Source: a virus. From it: a stretch of 64,000 bases of DNA. Position 1 is the stretch's first letter, and every line of letters begins with the position of its first letter. This document shows, piece by piece, positions 51,144 to 59,363 of this stretch. A model generated the notes under the pieces. That model had not been told where the DNA came from. It did not search any database and worked only from the letters and a program-made list of their open reading frames with translations. The position numbers and the translations under genes were made by a program. Location: the IMG/VR virus record IMGVR_UViG_3300021961_008712, positions 62,001-126,000 of that record; one strand, given 5' to 3'.

Positions 51144-51957
51144 AATAGCTCACGAGAGTCCTAAAAGCATCTTTGATACTGTACAGAAGTTTACAGATTA
51201 CGATTATGCATTAGTTCATCTATTTGAAGAAGATGAAGAGTACTTAAATATGTTTAAAAAAGCTGTAAGTAGAGGGAGAGAAGTAATTCTCGATAACTCT
51301 ATTTTTGAGTTAGAAGAAGCTTTTGATGCAGATAGATTTGCATACTGGATTAAAGAATTGAGACCTACTTGGTATATTGTTCCGGATGCATTAGAGGATT
51401 CTAAGCGAACTATGAATCAAATGGCTGAATGGAATATGAAATACTCAAACGTTCCAGGTAAGAAAATTGGAGTTGTTCAGGGTAAGACATATGAGCAAAT
51501 TAAAGCTTGCTACATCTTTATGGATGAAATCGCAAAGGTAGACATGATTGCTATCTCTTTTGACTATTCGTATTATACTGAATCTGTCCCTCATCCTAAC
51601 AAATACGTAAGTTGGATGCTTGGGAGAGTTAAACTACTCGGAGACTTAATGAGAGACGGTGTGATAAACGAGAAGAAGCCTCATCACCTATTAGGATGTG
51701 GATTACCTCAAGAATTCCAATACTATAAACACTCAGACTATAATTGGCTGTATTCCTTAGATACCTCTAATCCGGTAGTACACGGTATTAAGGGTATAGA
51801 GTATAAAGACCAAGGACTTTGGAGTAAAGAATCGCAGAAACTATTTGAGATGATTAATAGTGAAGTAAGTATGGATCAACTTCATCTCATTAAGTATAAT
51901 ATTCAAAAATTTAGATGGTTTACAAATGGGCAGACGGACGTGGATAGCATTTTTTAG
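51136..51957 (+). CDS. DpdA-like 7-deazaguanine DNA transglycosylase (TGT superfamily)
   Basis: 273 residues. The pattern is that of the phage TGT-like proteins: ILDNSIFELEEAF (Asp), WYIVPDALEDSKRTM, KIGVVQGKTYEQI, MIAISFDYSYY, HHLLGCGLPQEF, and SLDTSNPVVHGI. This is consistent with DpdA proteins that swap guanine in DNA for preQ0/preQ1-type bases. It overlaps the formyltransferase gene by 32 bases and lies in the same window as all enzymes for preQ1. Family assignment is from motif memory. Confidence 0.75.
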   Translation: MVRIAHESPKSIFDTVQKFTDYDYALVHLFEEDEEYLNMFKKAVSRGREVILDNSIFELEEAFDADRFAYWIKELRPTWYIVPDALEDSKRTMNQMAEWNMKYSNVPGKKIGVVQGKTYEQIKACYIFMDEIAKVDMIAISFDYSYYTESVPHPNKYVSWMLGRVKLLGDLMRDGVINEKKPHHLLGCGLPQEFQYYKHSDYNWLYSLDTSNPVVHGIKGIEYKDQGLWSKESQKLFEMINSEVSMDQLHLIKYNIQKFRWFTNGQTDVDSIF

Positions 51958-52468
51958 TCAGACAGGCGGAGAAATTGCTGACCTATCAGAAAAGCTTGGA
52001 TTTTGGCCTGATAGAATTATTACAAATGAAAGACCAGATCATCTCAGAACTGTAGATCCTAGAATTGAGAAAAGAGGGTACTTTACTTTTAGTAATAAAC
52101 CAGACCTAGAAGAATATGAAGATCTTCTGGTTTACTTTCCTGGAGCATTAATAACTCTTCACGGTTGGTTGAGAATTATGCCTTCTGAAATCTGTGAGAA
52201 ATTTAGCGTGTTTAATGGGCATCCTGGCTTAATAACATTATATCCAGAACTTAAAGGTAAGGATCCTCAAATTAGAGCGTATGAAGGAAAGTATGAAAAA
52301 ATAGGAGCTGTTTTACATAAAGTTACAGCAGGTGTAGATGAAGGTCCTATAATTGCGGAAGATTATTTTCTTAACGAAGGGTTGGAGCTTAACGATATTT
52401 TTCGTAAATTAAAAGATATCAGTTTATTTATGTGGTTTGTATACTTAACAACGGTTTTAAATGATTAA
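51926..52468 (+). CDS. Formyltransferase, DpdN-like
   Basis: 180 residues. FNGHPGLITLYPELKGKDPQIRAYEG and GAVLHKVTAGVDEGPII give the Asn-His-Asp catalytic set of 10-formyl-THF-dependent formyltransferases (GART/FMT fold). Overlap with the dpdA-like gene and presence of queF indicate that it may formylate preQ1 in DNA, the described role of DpdN. No tRNA-binding domain as in Met-tRNA formyltransferase. Alternative: formylation of a sugar. Confidence 0.72.
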   Translation: MGRRTWIAFFSQTGGEIADLSEKLGFWPDRIITNERPDHLRTVDPRIEKRGYFTFSNKPDLEEYEDLLVYFPGALITLHGWLRIMPSEICEKFSVFNGHPGLITLYPELKGKDPQIRAYEGKYEKIGAVLHKVTAGVDEGPIIAEDYFLNEGLELNDIFRKLKDISLFMWFVYLTTVLND

Positions 52469-52643
52469 ATGTATGGATAAAGAATTTTATTTAGTAAGAA
52501 AAAACGAAAGCAATGCATTTCAAAGATTAATGACGTTCTTTTTAGAACAAAATAAAAAATATGGTGCTGATTTCGGAGTAGCAGGAATGTACAATACTTT
52601 AAATAGGTTTTATGATAAAAAGAATAGCATTAGTAGGGGCTAG
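52461..52643 (+). CDS. Small protein of unknown function
   Basis: 60 residues, ATG overlapping the stop of the formyltransferase gene; a second ATG at 52473 is also possible. Helical and charged, with FQRLMTFFLEQNKKYGADFGVAGMYNTL. It overlaps the kinase gene by 32 bases. No family recognised. Confidence 0.45.
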   Translation: MIKCMDKEFYLVRKNESNAFQRLMTFFLEQNKKYGADFGVAGMYNTLNRFYDKKNSISRG

Positions 52644-53133
52644 TAGTACAGGTAAGACTACTGTCTATGAACTACTTAAAAATAAATTACCTAAATATGA
52701 ATTCGTAAACGAATCTACTAGAACTGTAGGTAGTTACGGATTTCCTATTAATGAAGAAGGTACTGATGCTACTCAACTGGCTATAAGTAGTTTTCATTTA
52801 GAAGCTTTACTGCAACCTTATAATCTAGTATTGGATAGGTGTTATATGGATTTACTCGTATATTCTAAGTTTATGGATAAATTATCTGTAAAGACATATA
52901 ACTATATTGAAGATATTTGGAATAGAGTTAAAGGTGAATATACTCACTATATCTACTTTCCTATTGAGTTCGAATCAGTAGATGACGGAGTAAGAAGTGT
53001 TAACGAAGAATGGAGAACTAAAATTGATGATGAATTTAAAGCTGTACTAGAAGGAGTTAGACAGCCTTACTTAACCGTTACTGGTTCTCCTATGCAAAGA
53101 GTTGAACAAATATTAAAATTTATAAATGTATAG
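52612..53133 (+). CDS. NadR-like P-loop kinase
   Basis: 173 residues. Walker A GASSTGKTT at residues 9-17, NESTR, LDRCYMDLLVY and a lid with R-S-V-N-E-E-W-R, similar to the ribosylnicotinamide kinase domain of NadR and AAA_28 family proteins. Probably phosphorylates nicotinamide riboside or a nucleoside. Overlaps the nuclease gene by eight bases. With NadE at 61011 it hints at NAD metabolism. Confidence 0.68.
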   Translation: MIKRIALVGASSTGKTTVYELLKNKLPKYEFVNESTRTVGSYGFPINEEGTDATQLAISSFHLEALLQPYNLVLDRCYMDLLVYSKFMDKLSVKTYNYIEDIWNRVKGEYTHYIYFPIEFESVDDGVRSVNEEWRTKIDDEFKAVLEGVRQPYLTVTGSPMQRVEQILKFINV

Positions 53134-53491
53134 ATACGAAGCAAAACTAGTCAGAGTAGTAGATGGAGATACTGCCGACGTAATGATCGATCTTGGCTTT
53201 GACGTTTGGACTAAAGCTAGATTAAGATTTAATGGAGTAGATACTTGGGAAAGTAGAACCCGAAATTTAGAAGAAAAAGAAAAAGGTTTACTTGCTAAAG
53301 AATTTACTGAATCCTACCTAACACGTAATGATGGAAAATTTCAGATTCAATCATTTGGAGTAGGTAAGTACGGTAGAGTGTTAGCAGATATATACATTAA
53401 GGGTGAGGAAAAATCTCTAAATCAACTACTAATAGAAAATGGTCATGCGTATTTTTACGATGGCGGTACAAAACAAATTTTTAAAGGTTAA
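53126..53491 (+). CDS. Thermonuclease-like (SNase) protein
   Basis: 121 residues. VVDGDTADV, RFNGVDTWESRT, KYGRVLADIYI and LNQLLIENGHAYFYDGG are the staphylococcal nuclease fold with the Arg and Asp at the calcium and phosphate site. No signal peptide, so intracellular. May degrade host nucleic acids. Two bases before queF. Confidence 0.82.
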   Translation: MYRYEAKLVRVVDGDTADVMIDLGFDVWTKARLRFNGVDTWESRTRNLEEKEKGLLAKEFTESYLTRNDGKFQIQSFGVGKYGRVLADIYIKGEEKSLNQLLIENGHAYFYDGGTKQIFKG

Positions 53492-53493
53492 TT

Positions 53494-54402
53494 ATGGAAG
53501 AAGTAAAGAATTATCAAGACGTTGTAGCAATTGCATCTAAACACTTAGGTAAGGTAGGCGGTGATGGGTATAAGGATACTTATGATCCTTCACTACTAGT
53601 TAAAATTCCTCGTATCTTAAATAGAGAAGGATATGGTCTTTCCGGAAAAGAATTTGTAGGAGTTGATGTATGGAATGCTTACGAAGTATCAGCTATTACT
53701 ACTAAAGGTCAACCTGTTGCTGGTATGCTTAAAATCGTATGTCCCGCGAATTCGGAATTTCACGTAGAATCTAAGTCTATAAAATTGTATTTAAACTCTT
53801 TTAATATGACGCAGATTGGTAGTACTGCTGCTGACTGTATTACCGGTATTGAAGCTAGAGTAGAGAGAGACTTAAGAGAACTTTTAGAAGCAGACGTTAC
53901 AGCAAGATTCTTTACCTCAGAAATGGAATTTGAAAGTCTAACTTTCCAGGGATACGATCCTTTAGATCAAATAACTAACTTAGATGCTATAGACTTTACA
54001 GCCTTTAAATCTGATGCTTCTCAACTAGATGTTGAAGAGCATTCATCTAGTACCGAAATAAAGTACTCCTCTAATTTACTTAGATCAAATTGTAGAGTTA
54101 CTAATCAACCGGATTGGGGTGATGTGTTTATTCGAATGGAGGGTAAAAATATTCCCACACCAGAATCAGTAGCTAAGTATATTGTTTCTCATAGAACAGT
54201 TAGTCACTTCCATGAGGAGATATGTGAAATGATTTTTAAACATTTGATGGATGCTTGTAACCCTGATCAGTTAATGGTGGCTTGTTTATATACTCGAAGA
54301 GGAGGTATTGATATTAATCCTATTAGAGCTACACACTCATTATATATACCGGACTTCTTTACTGAGCCTCTATTTACTATTAAGAAGACCCTTAGACAAT
54401 AA
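53494..54402 (+). CDS. queF: 7-cyano-7-deazaguanine reductase, long QueF type
   Basis: 302 residues, near the length of E. coli QueF (two T-fold halves). ESKSIKLYLNSFNMT (about residues 91-106), SNCRVTNQPDWGD with the active-site Cys about residue 200 and Asp, FHEE (about residue 238), and RRGGIDINPIRA. It reduces preQ0 to preQ1 with NADPH. Its presence beside the dpdA-like and formyltransferase genes shows that preQ1, not only preQ0, is made. Confidence 0.9.
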   Translation: MEEVKNYQDVVAIASKHLGKVGGDGYKDTYDPSLLVKIPRILNREGYGLSGKEFVGVDVWNAYEVSAITTKGQPVAGMLKIVCPANSEFHVESKSIKLYLNSFNMTQIGSTAADCITGIEARVERDLRELLEADVTARFFTSEMEFESLTFQGYDPLDQITNLDAIDFTAFKSDASQLDVEEHSSSTEIKYSSNLLRSNCRVTNQPDWGDVFIRMEGKNIPTPESVAKYIVSHRTVSHFHEEICEMIFKHLMDACNPDQLMVACLYTRRGGIDINPIRATHSLYIPDFFTEPLFTIKKTLRQ

Positions 54403-54412
54403 ATTTAACAGT

Positions 54413-54673
54413 ATGCCAGAAGTACTTATAGAAGAAGAAAAGCAACTAATTGCAACTAGAGTACCACCCGGTGATAACTGGGAATTAGTAATCGATCCAG
54501 GAACTACTATTGAGGGTTTGGTTATGGCTTTAACTATGTACATGCGTAAAACTAAGTTTAAAGGTCATTATAGATTAGAACCCTTAGAAGGTAAACTCTA
54601 CATAATCAAACAAGAAGAAATCATAGTAGAAGAACCAGAACCAATGCTATTCGACTTATATGGTGAATTCTAA
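54413..54673 (+). CDS. Small phage protein of unknown function
   Basis: 86 residues from ATG 54413; a longer upstream frame overlaps queF and is not needed. Acidic at both ends (EEEKQL, EEPEPMLFDLYGEF). A beta-rich middle (LVIDPGTTIEGLVMALTMYMRK). It overlaps the J-domain gene by one base. Confidence 0.5.
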   Translation: MPEVLIEEEKQLIATRVPPGDNWELVIDPGTTIEGLVMALTMYMRKTKFKGHYRLEPLEGKLYIIKQEEIIVEEPEPMLFDLYGEF

Positions 54674-55242
54674 TGTCCAGACTTTTAAAAAAATATTCTC
54701 TCAAGTATCAGTATCTCAAATTAGAGCATGAGGATACAAAAGAATACTTTTCTACATTAGAAGTTAAGTGGAAAGAAATCTTTGGAAAATATTTTAGTCA
54801 AATAAAAACTGAGATCTGGATTAATGAAGAAACAGGTGAAATAAGAGATACCCCTCCAGGAGAGGAAGAACCAAAAGTAGCTAAACCAGATAAACTGAAA
54901 AAACTATATAGAAAAGCATCTACAAAAGCACACCCAGATAAAGGAGGAACAGAAGAGGAATTTGACCGTATAAAATCTTGTTACGAAAATAATGACTTTT
55001 TAGGATTACTTTCCTATGCTTCTGAAAAAAATATCAATGTAGAAGTAGATGATGAAGATGAAGAGCTTCTCAAAGCCAGTGTATTTGGATTAGAAAAAAG
55101 AATACAGACAATTGAAGCATCGCTCATTTGGAATTTTTTTAAAGGTAATAACCGTATGAAGGTTAGAGTTATTAGACAGCTCGAACACCAGCACAATATA
55201 AAAATAGACGAAAAAGAAATACTAAATCAGTTGGAATCTTGA
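54673..55242 (+). CDS. J-domain-containing protein
   Basis: 189 residues. A short J domain in the middle: KKLYRKASTKAHPDKGGTEEEFDRIKSCYENND (about residues 78-113), with the essential HPD motif. Such proteins stimulate the host Hsp70 (DnaK) ATPase. Flanking regions are charged and helical, with no zinc domain. It probably directs host DnaK to phage targets. Sits 3 kb from other chaperone genes. Confidence 0.75.
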   Translation: MSRLLKKYSLKYQYLKLEHEDTKEYFSTLEVKWKEIFGKYFSQIKTEIWINEETGEIRDTPPGEEEPKVAKPDKLKKLYRKASTKAHPDKGGTEEEFDRIKSCYENNDFLGLLSYASEKNINVEVDDEDEELLKASVFGLEKRIQTIEASLIWNFFKGNNRMKVRVIRQLEHQHNIKIDEKEILNQLES

Positions 55243-55259
55243 ATAAAAGTTCGTATATT
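55231..55259 (+). promoter_or_regulatory. Promoter, TTG-N20-TATATT class
   Basis: AGTTG ending 55233 inside the end of the J-domain gene, 20 bases, TTCG-TATATTT ending 55260. Drives HNH and PolA genes. Confidence 0.65.
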
Positions 55260-55280
55260 TAAGTATTAATTAGAAAGGTT

Positions 55281-55649
55281 ATGTGTAAAGTTACATGGTG
55301 TAACACCCCTATAGAAGAAGAAGCTCATTTTGCCACCAAATACTGTAAAGTTCATAGACAGTATCAAACTTACGGTAAAAATGCTCCAGTCCGTCCTTGG
55401 TTATTTTATAAAACGGAAAAAATAGTGGCAGGTAACTTAAAATGTGAGTGTTGCGGTTACGATCCAACTCAATTTTACGATAGAGATTTAAAAGAATTAA
55501 GTGGCTTATTTGATGTAGATCACATAAATTCTAATATTAAACATACTGATGAAGGAGAACAACCTTCTAACTATCAGCTTGTTTGTAAACATTGTCATAT
55601 ACTCAAATCATATGACGAAGGAGATTTTATAAGAAAAGATTTTAGATAA
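55281..55649 (+). CDS. HNH-type endonuclease-like protein
   Basis: 122 residues. CECCGYD, then FDVDHINSN and NYQLVCKHCHILKS give the beta-beta-alpha metal fold and the four structural Cys of HNH nucleases. The N-terminus has a further Cys/His set (CNTP...CKVH). It lies directly upstream of PolA. May be a homing or DNA-processing nuclease. Confidence 0.75.
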   Translation: MCKVTWCNTPIEEEAHFATKYCKVHRQYQTYGKNAPVRPWLFYKTEKIVAGNLKCECCGYDPTQFYDRDLKELSGLFDVDHINSNIKHTDEGEQPSNYQLVCKHCHILKSYDEGDFIRKDFR

Positions 55650-57974
55650 ATGCAATTAGAAAAAAAGTACTACACAGTCCAAGATAGCGAAACTTTAAAG
55701 CTACTATTCCAGCATATTCAAGATTCAGATGTTATAGCAGTCGATACGGAGACTACCGGACTTAATCCTAGGAAAGATAAAATTGTAGGTTGGTCTGTAT
55801 CTGGAGAAGAAGGTATAGGTTTCTATCTTCCTACCTTAGTCTGGAACTTTCAGAAAGATGAATTAGAACTGCAGACTATTGATGATACTTCTACTGAAGT
55901 AATTTCTAAAAATTTACTAAAAGCACTGATTGGAAAAAAGCTAGTATTTCACAACGCTTCTTTCGACGTTCAGTTTATTAATAACTATTTTGGTATTAAC
56001 TTACTACCTAGTGTTTGGGTTGATACTGGATTACTTGTTCATACAGTCTATGAAGAAGGAGCCTTCGGGTTTGGTAGTCCTTTCGGACTAAAATCTATTG
56101 CTATCATGAATCAGGAAGCTCTTGGCCTGAATGTGCAAGAAGCAGCTAACCAAGAGCAGTTGGAACTGAAAGAAAGTATTAAGAAAAATGGTGGTTCTGT
56201 CACTAAAGAAAGTTTTGAAATTTATAAAGCTGATCTGGATATTCTTAGCAAGTATGCTTCAGCTGATACTGATCTTACCCTTCGTATTTGTAATCTTTAT
56301 TTGGGTAAGCTTAGAGACGAAGGTTTGGAAGAATTCTTCTTCAACGAGGAAGTAATGCCAATCTACCGTGAGGTAACTGTACCTATGGAAGCTTACGGTG
56401 TAGATCTTGATATGGAGTTATTAGCTAAAACTTATGCTGAGATTACCGAGGATCAAGAAAAGAATAAAGAGATTGTAATGAAGTCTCTATTAGCTCTTCC
56501 GGAAGTTAAACAGTGGGTAGTAGATACTGCTATGACTAACTACCCTGTATCCCATAAAGGTAATTGGGCTCAAAAATTAGTTGAGAGATACTCTCTACCT
56601 TTACCTAAATCAGAGAAAACAGGCAAGTATACCCTTACTCAAAAAGCTATAGAAGAGTTAGAAGACTCTCCTCAAAAACAGTTTCTTCTTACCGGTGAAA
56701 ACCATTATATTAGTGAAGTAGAGCAAGCTAGAATTTCTATGAGTCTATGGAAAGAGCAAAATGATGGAGAATATCTCAATATTCAATCTAAAGCTCACTT
56801 AGGTGAAATAGTATTTAAATACATGGGTATTAAACCTAAAGTATCTGGTGCTAATACCAAGTCTGGTAGAGATAAGTTTGATATGGATATGGTAGAAGAG
56901 CTAGCTAAAGAGTATCCTTGGGCAGAAAATCTTCGTATCTACAATAAGCTCTTAAAAATAAAGTCTACTTATATTGAACGTTTTGTTAACGGTAATGAGG
57001 ACGGTAAATACTACTTCTACTTTAAGCAGAACGGTACTGTATCAGGTCGATATGGATCAGATGCACAACAGCTTCCTAAACCACTTGAACCAGGTGAAGA
57101 TGCTCCTGTAATAGAGAAGTATGTTAATATTGTTAGAGCATTCCTGATTGCAGGTAAGGGTAGAAAAGTAATTGATTGTGATTATGAATCTCTAGAACCT
57201 CACTGCTTTGCCTCAGTATCCGGTGATGAAAAACTACAAGAGATTTTTAACAATAATTACGACTTCTATTCGTATGTAGCAATACAGACTGAAAAACTTG
57301 AAGGTGTCTCTGCTGATAAATCTGCTCCTAACTACTTAAAGAAGCTAGACCCAGTTAAAAGAAATAAAGCTAAAGCTTATTCGTTAGGGGTTGCATACGG
57401 TATGGAAGCTTATGCTCTCAAAATGACGTTAGATGTTGATCAGAAAACTGCTGAAGGATTAATTAAAGGTTACTTGGATGGGTTTCCTGGTCTTGCTAAA
57501 TGGAGAGAAAATTCTAGACGCCAAGTTAAGGATGAAGGATATATTAAAAACTATGTAGGACGCGTTCGACACTTACCTAGAGTGAAGCAAATTTACTCTA
57601 AGTTTGGTGATAGAATGATGGACTGGAGATTTAGAAAAGAACTAGAGCTACAATACGGTAAAGATCAAGTAATGCAAGCATATCGAGACTATCGAAACGG
57701 ACTTAATAACTGCTTAAACTTTCAGTTGCAGTCTCTTGCCGCTGCGGTTGTTAACCGTGCTGCTCTTGCTATAAACAGAAAAGCAAAAGAACTAGGAGTA
57801 GATGCTTGTGTACAAGCTCAGGTACATGACCAGTTGGTTATTAACGTTAGAGAAGATCAAGCAGAAATGTTTGCTCCTTATGTTAAAGATCTAATGGAAA
57901 GTACCACACAGCTTCCTGGAGTTACTTTGAAAGCACCACCTGAAATTTCAATTAACTGGAGAGATGGACACTAA
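55650..57974 (+). CDS. DNA polymerase I family A with 3'-5' exonuclease
   Basis: 774 residues. Exonuclease motifs VDTETTGLNP (about residue 31), FHNASFDVQF and YASADTDLTL. Polymerase motif A as IDCDYESLEPH (about residue 508), motif B as RNKAKAYSLGVAYG (about residue 570), and motif C QVHDQL (about residue 726). The main replicative polymerase of this phage. Motif A has ESLEPH in place of SQIELR, but the Glu is kept. Starts one base after the HNH gene stop. Confidence 0.92.
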   Translation: MQLEKKYYTVQDSETLKLLFQHIQDSDVIAVDTETTGLNPRKDKIVGWSVSGEEGIGFYLPTLVWNFQKDELELQTIDDTSTEVISKNLLKALIGKKLVFHNASFDVQFINNYFGINLLPSVWVDTGLLVHTVYEEGAFGFGSPFGLKSIAIMNQEALGLNVQEAANQEQLELKESIKKNGGSVTKESFEIYKADLDILSKYASADTDLTLRICNLYLGKLRDEGLEEFFFNEEVMPIYREVTVPMEAYGVDLDMELLAKTYAEITEDQEKNKEIVMKSLLALPEVKQWVVDTAMTNYPVSHKGNWAQKLVERYSLPLPKSEKTGKYTLTQKAIEELEDSPQKQFLLTGENHYISEVEQARISMSLWKEQNDGEYLNIQSKAHLGEIVFKYMGIKPKVSGANTKSGRDKFDMDMVEELAKEYPWAENLRIYNKLLKIKSTYIERFVNGNEDGKYYFYFKQNGTVSGRYGSDAQQLPKPLEPGEDAPVIEKYVNIVRAFLIAGKGRKVIDCDYESLEPHCFASVSGDEKLQEIFNNNYDFYSYVAIQTEKLEGVSADKSAPNYLKKLDPVKRNKAKAYSLGVAYGMEAYALKMTLDVDQKTAEGLIKGYLDGFPGLAKWRENSRRQVKDEGYIKNYVGRVRHLPRVKQIYSKFGDRMMDWRFRKELELQYGKDQVMQAYRDYRNGLNNCLNFQLQSLAAAVVNRAALAINRKAKELGVDACVQAQVHDQLVINVREDQAEMFAPYVKDLMESTTQLPGVTLKAPPEISINWRDGH

Positions 57975-58470
57975 TAAAATATTGATCATAGCAAATATAA
58001 GATGTGGAGGAACTACTCTCTTAAGATCACTTGCTTCAAATTATAAATGTCCTGCAATTTTTGAACCTACTAAGTTAGAAGATTTTGGTAATCATGTAGT
58101 AGTTAAAGCAAACGCAGCACAGCATAAAGTCGAAGACCTACTAACCTATTCAGAGAAGTTTGATAGTGTAATTCTTCTTGATCGAAAAAATAAAGAAGAA
58201 CAAATTCAATCTGCTACTTGGATGTTTCATCATAATACTTCTAATGTTAAATGGAAGTGGAATAAGAAATTAGAAGGAACTCCTGCTAATGAAAAAGCAA
58301 TTTATGAAGTAGGAGTACATACAGAAAATTTAGGAATCATTAGCGAGAAGCTAGGTATTGAAATTACATATTATGAGGACATCTATTTTGGAGAAGTATT
58401 AGTTAATGGATTTATTCCTCAAATAAGTAAGAAATTGAGACAAGAAGATACAAAAAAAATAATAATATAG
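57964..58470 (+). CDS. Sulfotransferase-like P-loop protein, copy 2
   Basis: 168 residues. It has N-terminal IIANIRCGGTTLLR where the PRTGSTML loop of copy 1 lies, and ITYYEDIYFG near the end, shared with the gene at 40143. It overlaps polA by 11 bases. Shorter and diverged, so activity is uncertain. The shared YYED block shows common origin of the two copies. Confidence 0.55.
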   Translation: MDTNKILIIANIRCGGTTLLRSLASNYKCPAIFEPTKLEDFGNHVVVKANAAQHKVEDLLTYSEKFDSVILLDRKNKEEQIQSATWMFHHNTSNVKWKWNKKLEGTPANEKAIYEVGVHTENLGIISEKLGIEITYYEDIYFGEVLVNGFIPQISKKLRQEDTKKIII

Positions 58471-58499
58471 TTGGATAAAATAGTTAAAAACCCTATATT
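58471..58499 (+). promoter_or_regulatory. Promoter, TTG-N20-TATATT class
   Basis: AGTTG ending 58473 at the stop of the sulfotransferase-like gene, 20 bases, TATATTT at 58494-58500. Drives hsp20 with an unusually long leader of about 75 bases. Confidence 0.62.
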
Positions 58500-58510
58500 T
58501 ATTAATATAG

Positions 58511-58526
58511 AAATCGACCCCAGAGC
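58511..58526 (+). repeat. Left arm of inverted repeat around hsp20
   Basis: ACCCCAGAGC (58517-58526), preceded by AAATCG. It is the exact reverse complement of 58998-59007. Confidence 0.75.
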
Positions 58527-58578
58527 GCTTTCTTATGTTTAACCCGACGATCTTAGGACGTCACAAATTTTAAATGAT

Positions 58579-58989
58579 ATGAGTACATTATTTTATGAAC
58601 GTAATCCGTTCGACATTTTAGTTAGGAATTTTTTCCAAGAAGCCGGGGCTTACAGACCTCTGGCAGAATCCAAATTACCCCACCCAGTAGATATTTACGA
58701 GAGAGACAACGGTCTAGGACTAGATATAGCTTGTACAGGGATCTCAAAAGAAGATATCGAAATTCTAATTGAGGGTAATATAATCAGAGTAAATTACGAT
58801 AAACCGAAAGACGAAGATCAAGGCGAATTTATACATAAAGGTATCGCTAAAAGATCTTTTAATTTAGGTTGGAAGATTGATAGTAGGTTTGACTTAAATA
58901 AAGCAACAGCTGAGTTTAAGAATGGCTTACTTCAAATTATTATTCCTTTTGCTAAAGGATCAGAGCCAAAAACTTTGAAAATTAGCTAA
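58579..58989 (+). CDS. Small heat-shock protein (Hsp20/alpha-crystallin)
   Basis: 136 residues. An alpha-crystallin domain from about residue 35 (VDIYERDNGLGLDIACTGISKEDIEILIEGNIIRV...), with the GLLQIIIP strand near the end. ATP-independent holdase that keeps unfolded proteins soluble. It precedes groES and groEL with a separate promoter in between. Flanked by a perfect ten-base inverted repeat. Confidence 0.9.
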   Translation: MSTLFYERNPFDILVRNFFQEAGAYRPLAESKLPHPVDIYERDNGLGLDIACTGISKEDIEILIEGNIIRVNYDKPKDEDQGEFIHKGIAKRSFNLGWKIDSRFDLNKATAEFKNGLLQIIIPFAKGSEPKTLKIS

Positions 58990-58997
58990 ATTTTATT

Positions 58998-59014
58998 GCT
59001 CTGGGGTTTGATTT
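58998..59014 (+). repeat. Right arm of inverted repeat around hsp20
   Basis: GCTCTGGGGT (58998-59007), followed by TTGATTT. Its reverse complement, including AAATC, matches the left arm at 58511-58526. It overlaps the TTG of the groES promoter. Confidence 0.75.
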
Positions 59015-59035
59015 CTAAATTAAAGTTCTTATATT
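59008..59035 (+). promoter_or_regulatory. Promoter, TTG-N19-TATATT class
   Basis: TTG at 59008-59010, 19 bases, TTCT-TATATTA ending 59036. Drives groES-groEL. Confidence 0.62.
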
Positions 59036-59054
59036 AATATAAATAAAAAGTTTT

Positions 59055-59363
59055 ATGGATAAAAAGTTATTACCGTCAAATGACAGATTGTTAATTCGCC
59101 CTATAGATGAAGGCGAAAAAACGTACGGAAATATTGTAATTCCCGATATGGGAAAAGAAAAGCCGGAGATGGGAGAGGTCCTCGCCACAGGCAAAGGCAG
59201 ACTATCAGAGTTTGGCCATTTTATTCCAGTTAATCATAAAGTAGGTGATATTGTACTAATACCTAAAATTGGTACTCTAAGAATCGATTTTGAGGGAGAG
59301 GAATACTTTATAGCACAAGATAGAGAAATTTTAGCAGTTGTAAGAACCACAGAAGATGAATAA
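59055..59363 (+). CDS. groES: GroES-like co-chaperonin
   Basis: 102 residues. LLPSNDRLLIRP, a YGNIVIPDMGKEKPEMGEVLATGKGR mobile-loop region and VGDIVLIPKIG are the GroES pattern. It forms the lid for a GroEL ring. The mobile loop (EKTYGNIVIPDM) is close to the bacterial type, so it could also act on host GroEL. It overlaps groEL by eight bases. Confidence 0.88.
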   Translation: MDKKLLPSNDRLLIRPIDEGEKTYGNIVIPDMGKEKPEMGEVLATGKGRLSEFGHFIPVNHKVGDIVLIPKIGTLRIDFEGEEYFIAQDREILAVVRTTEDE

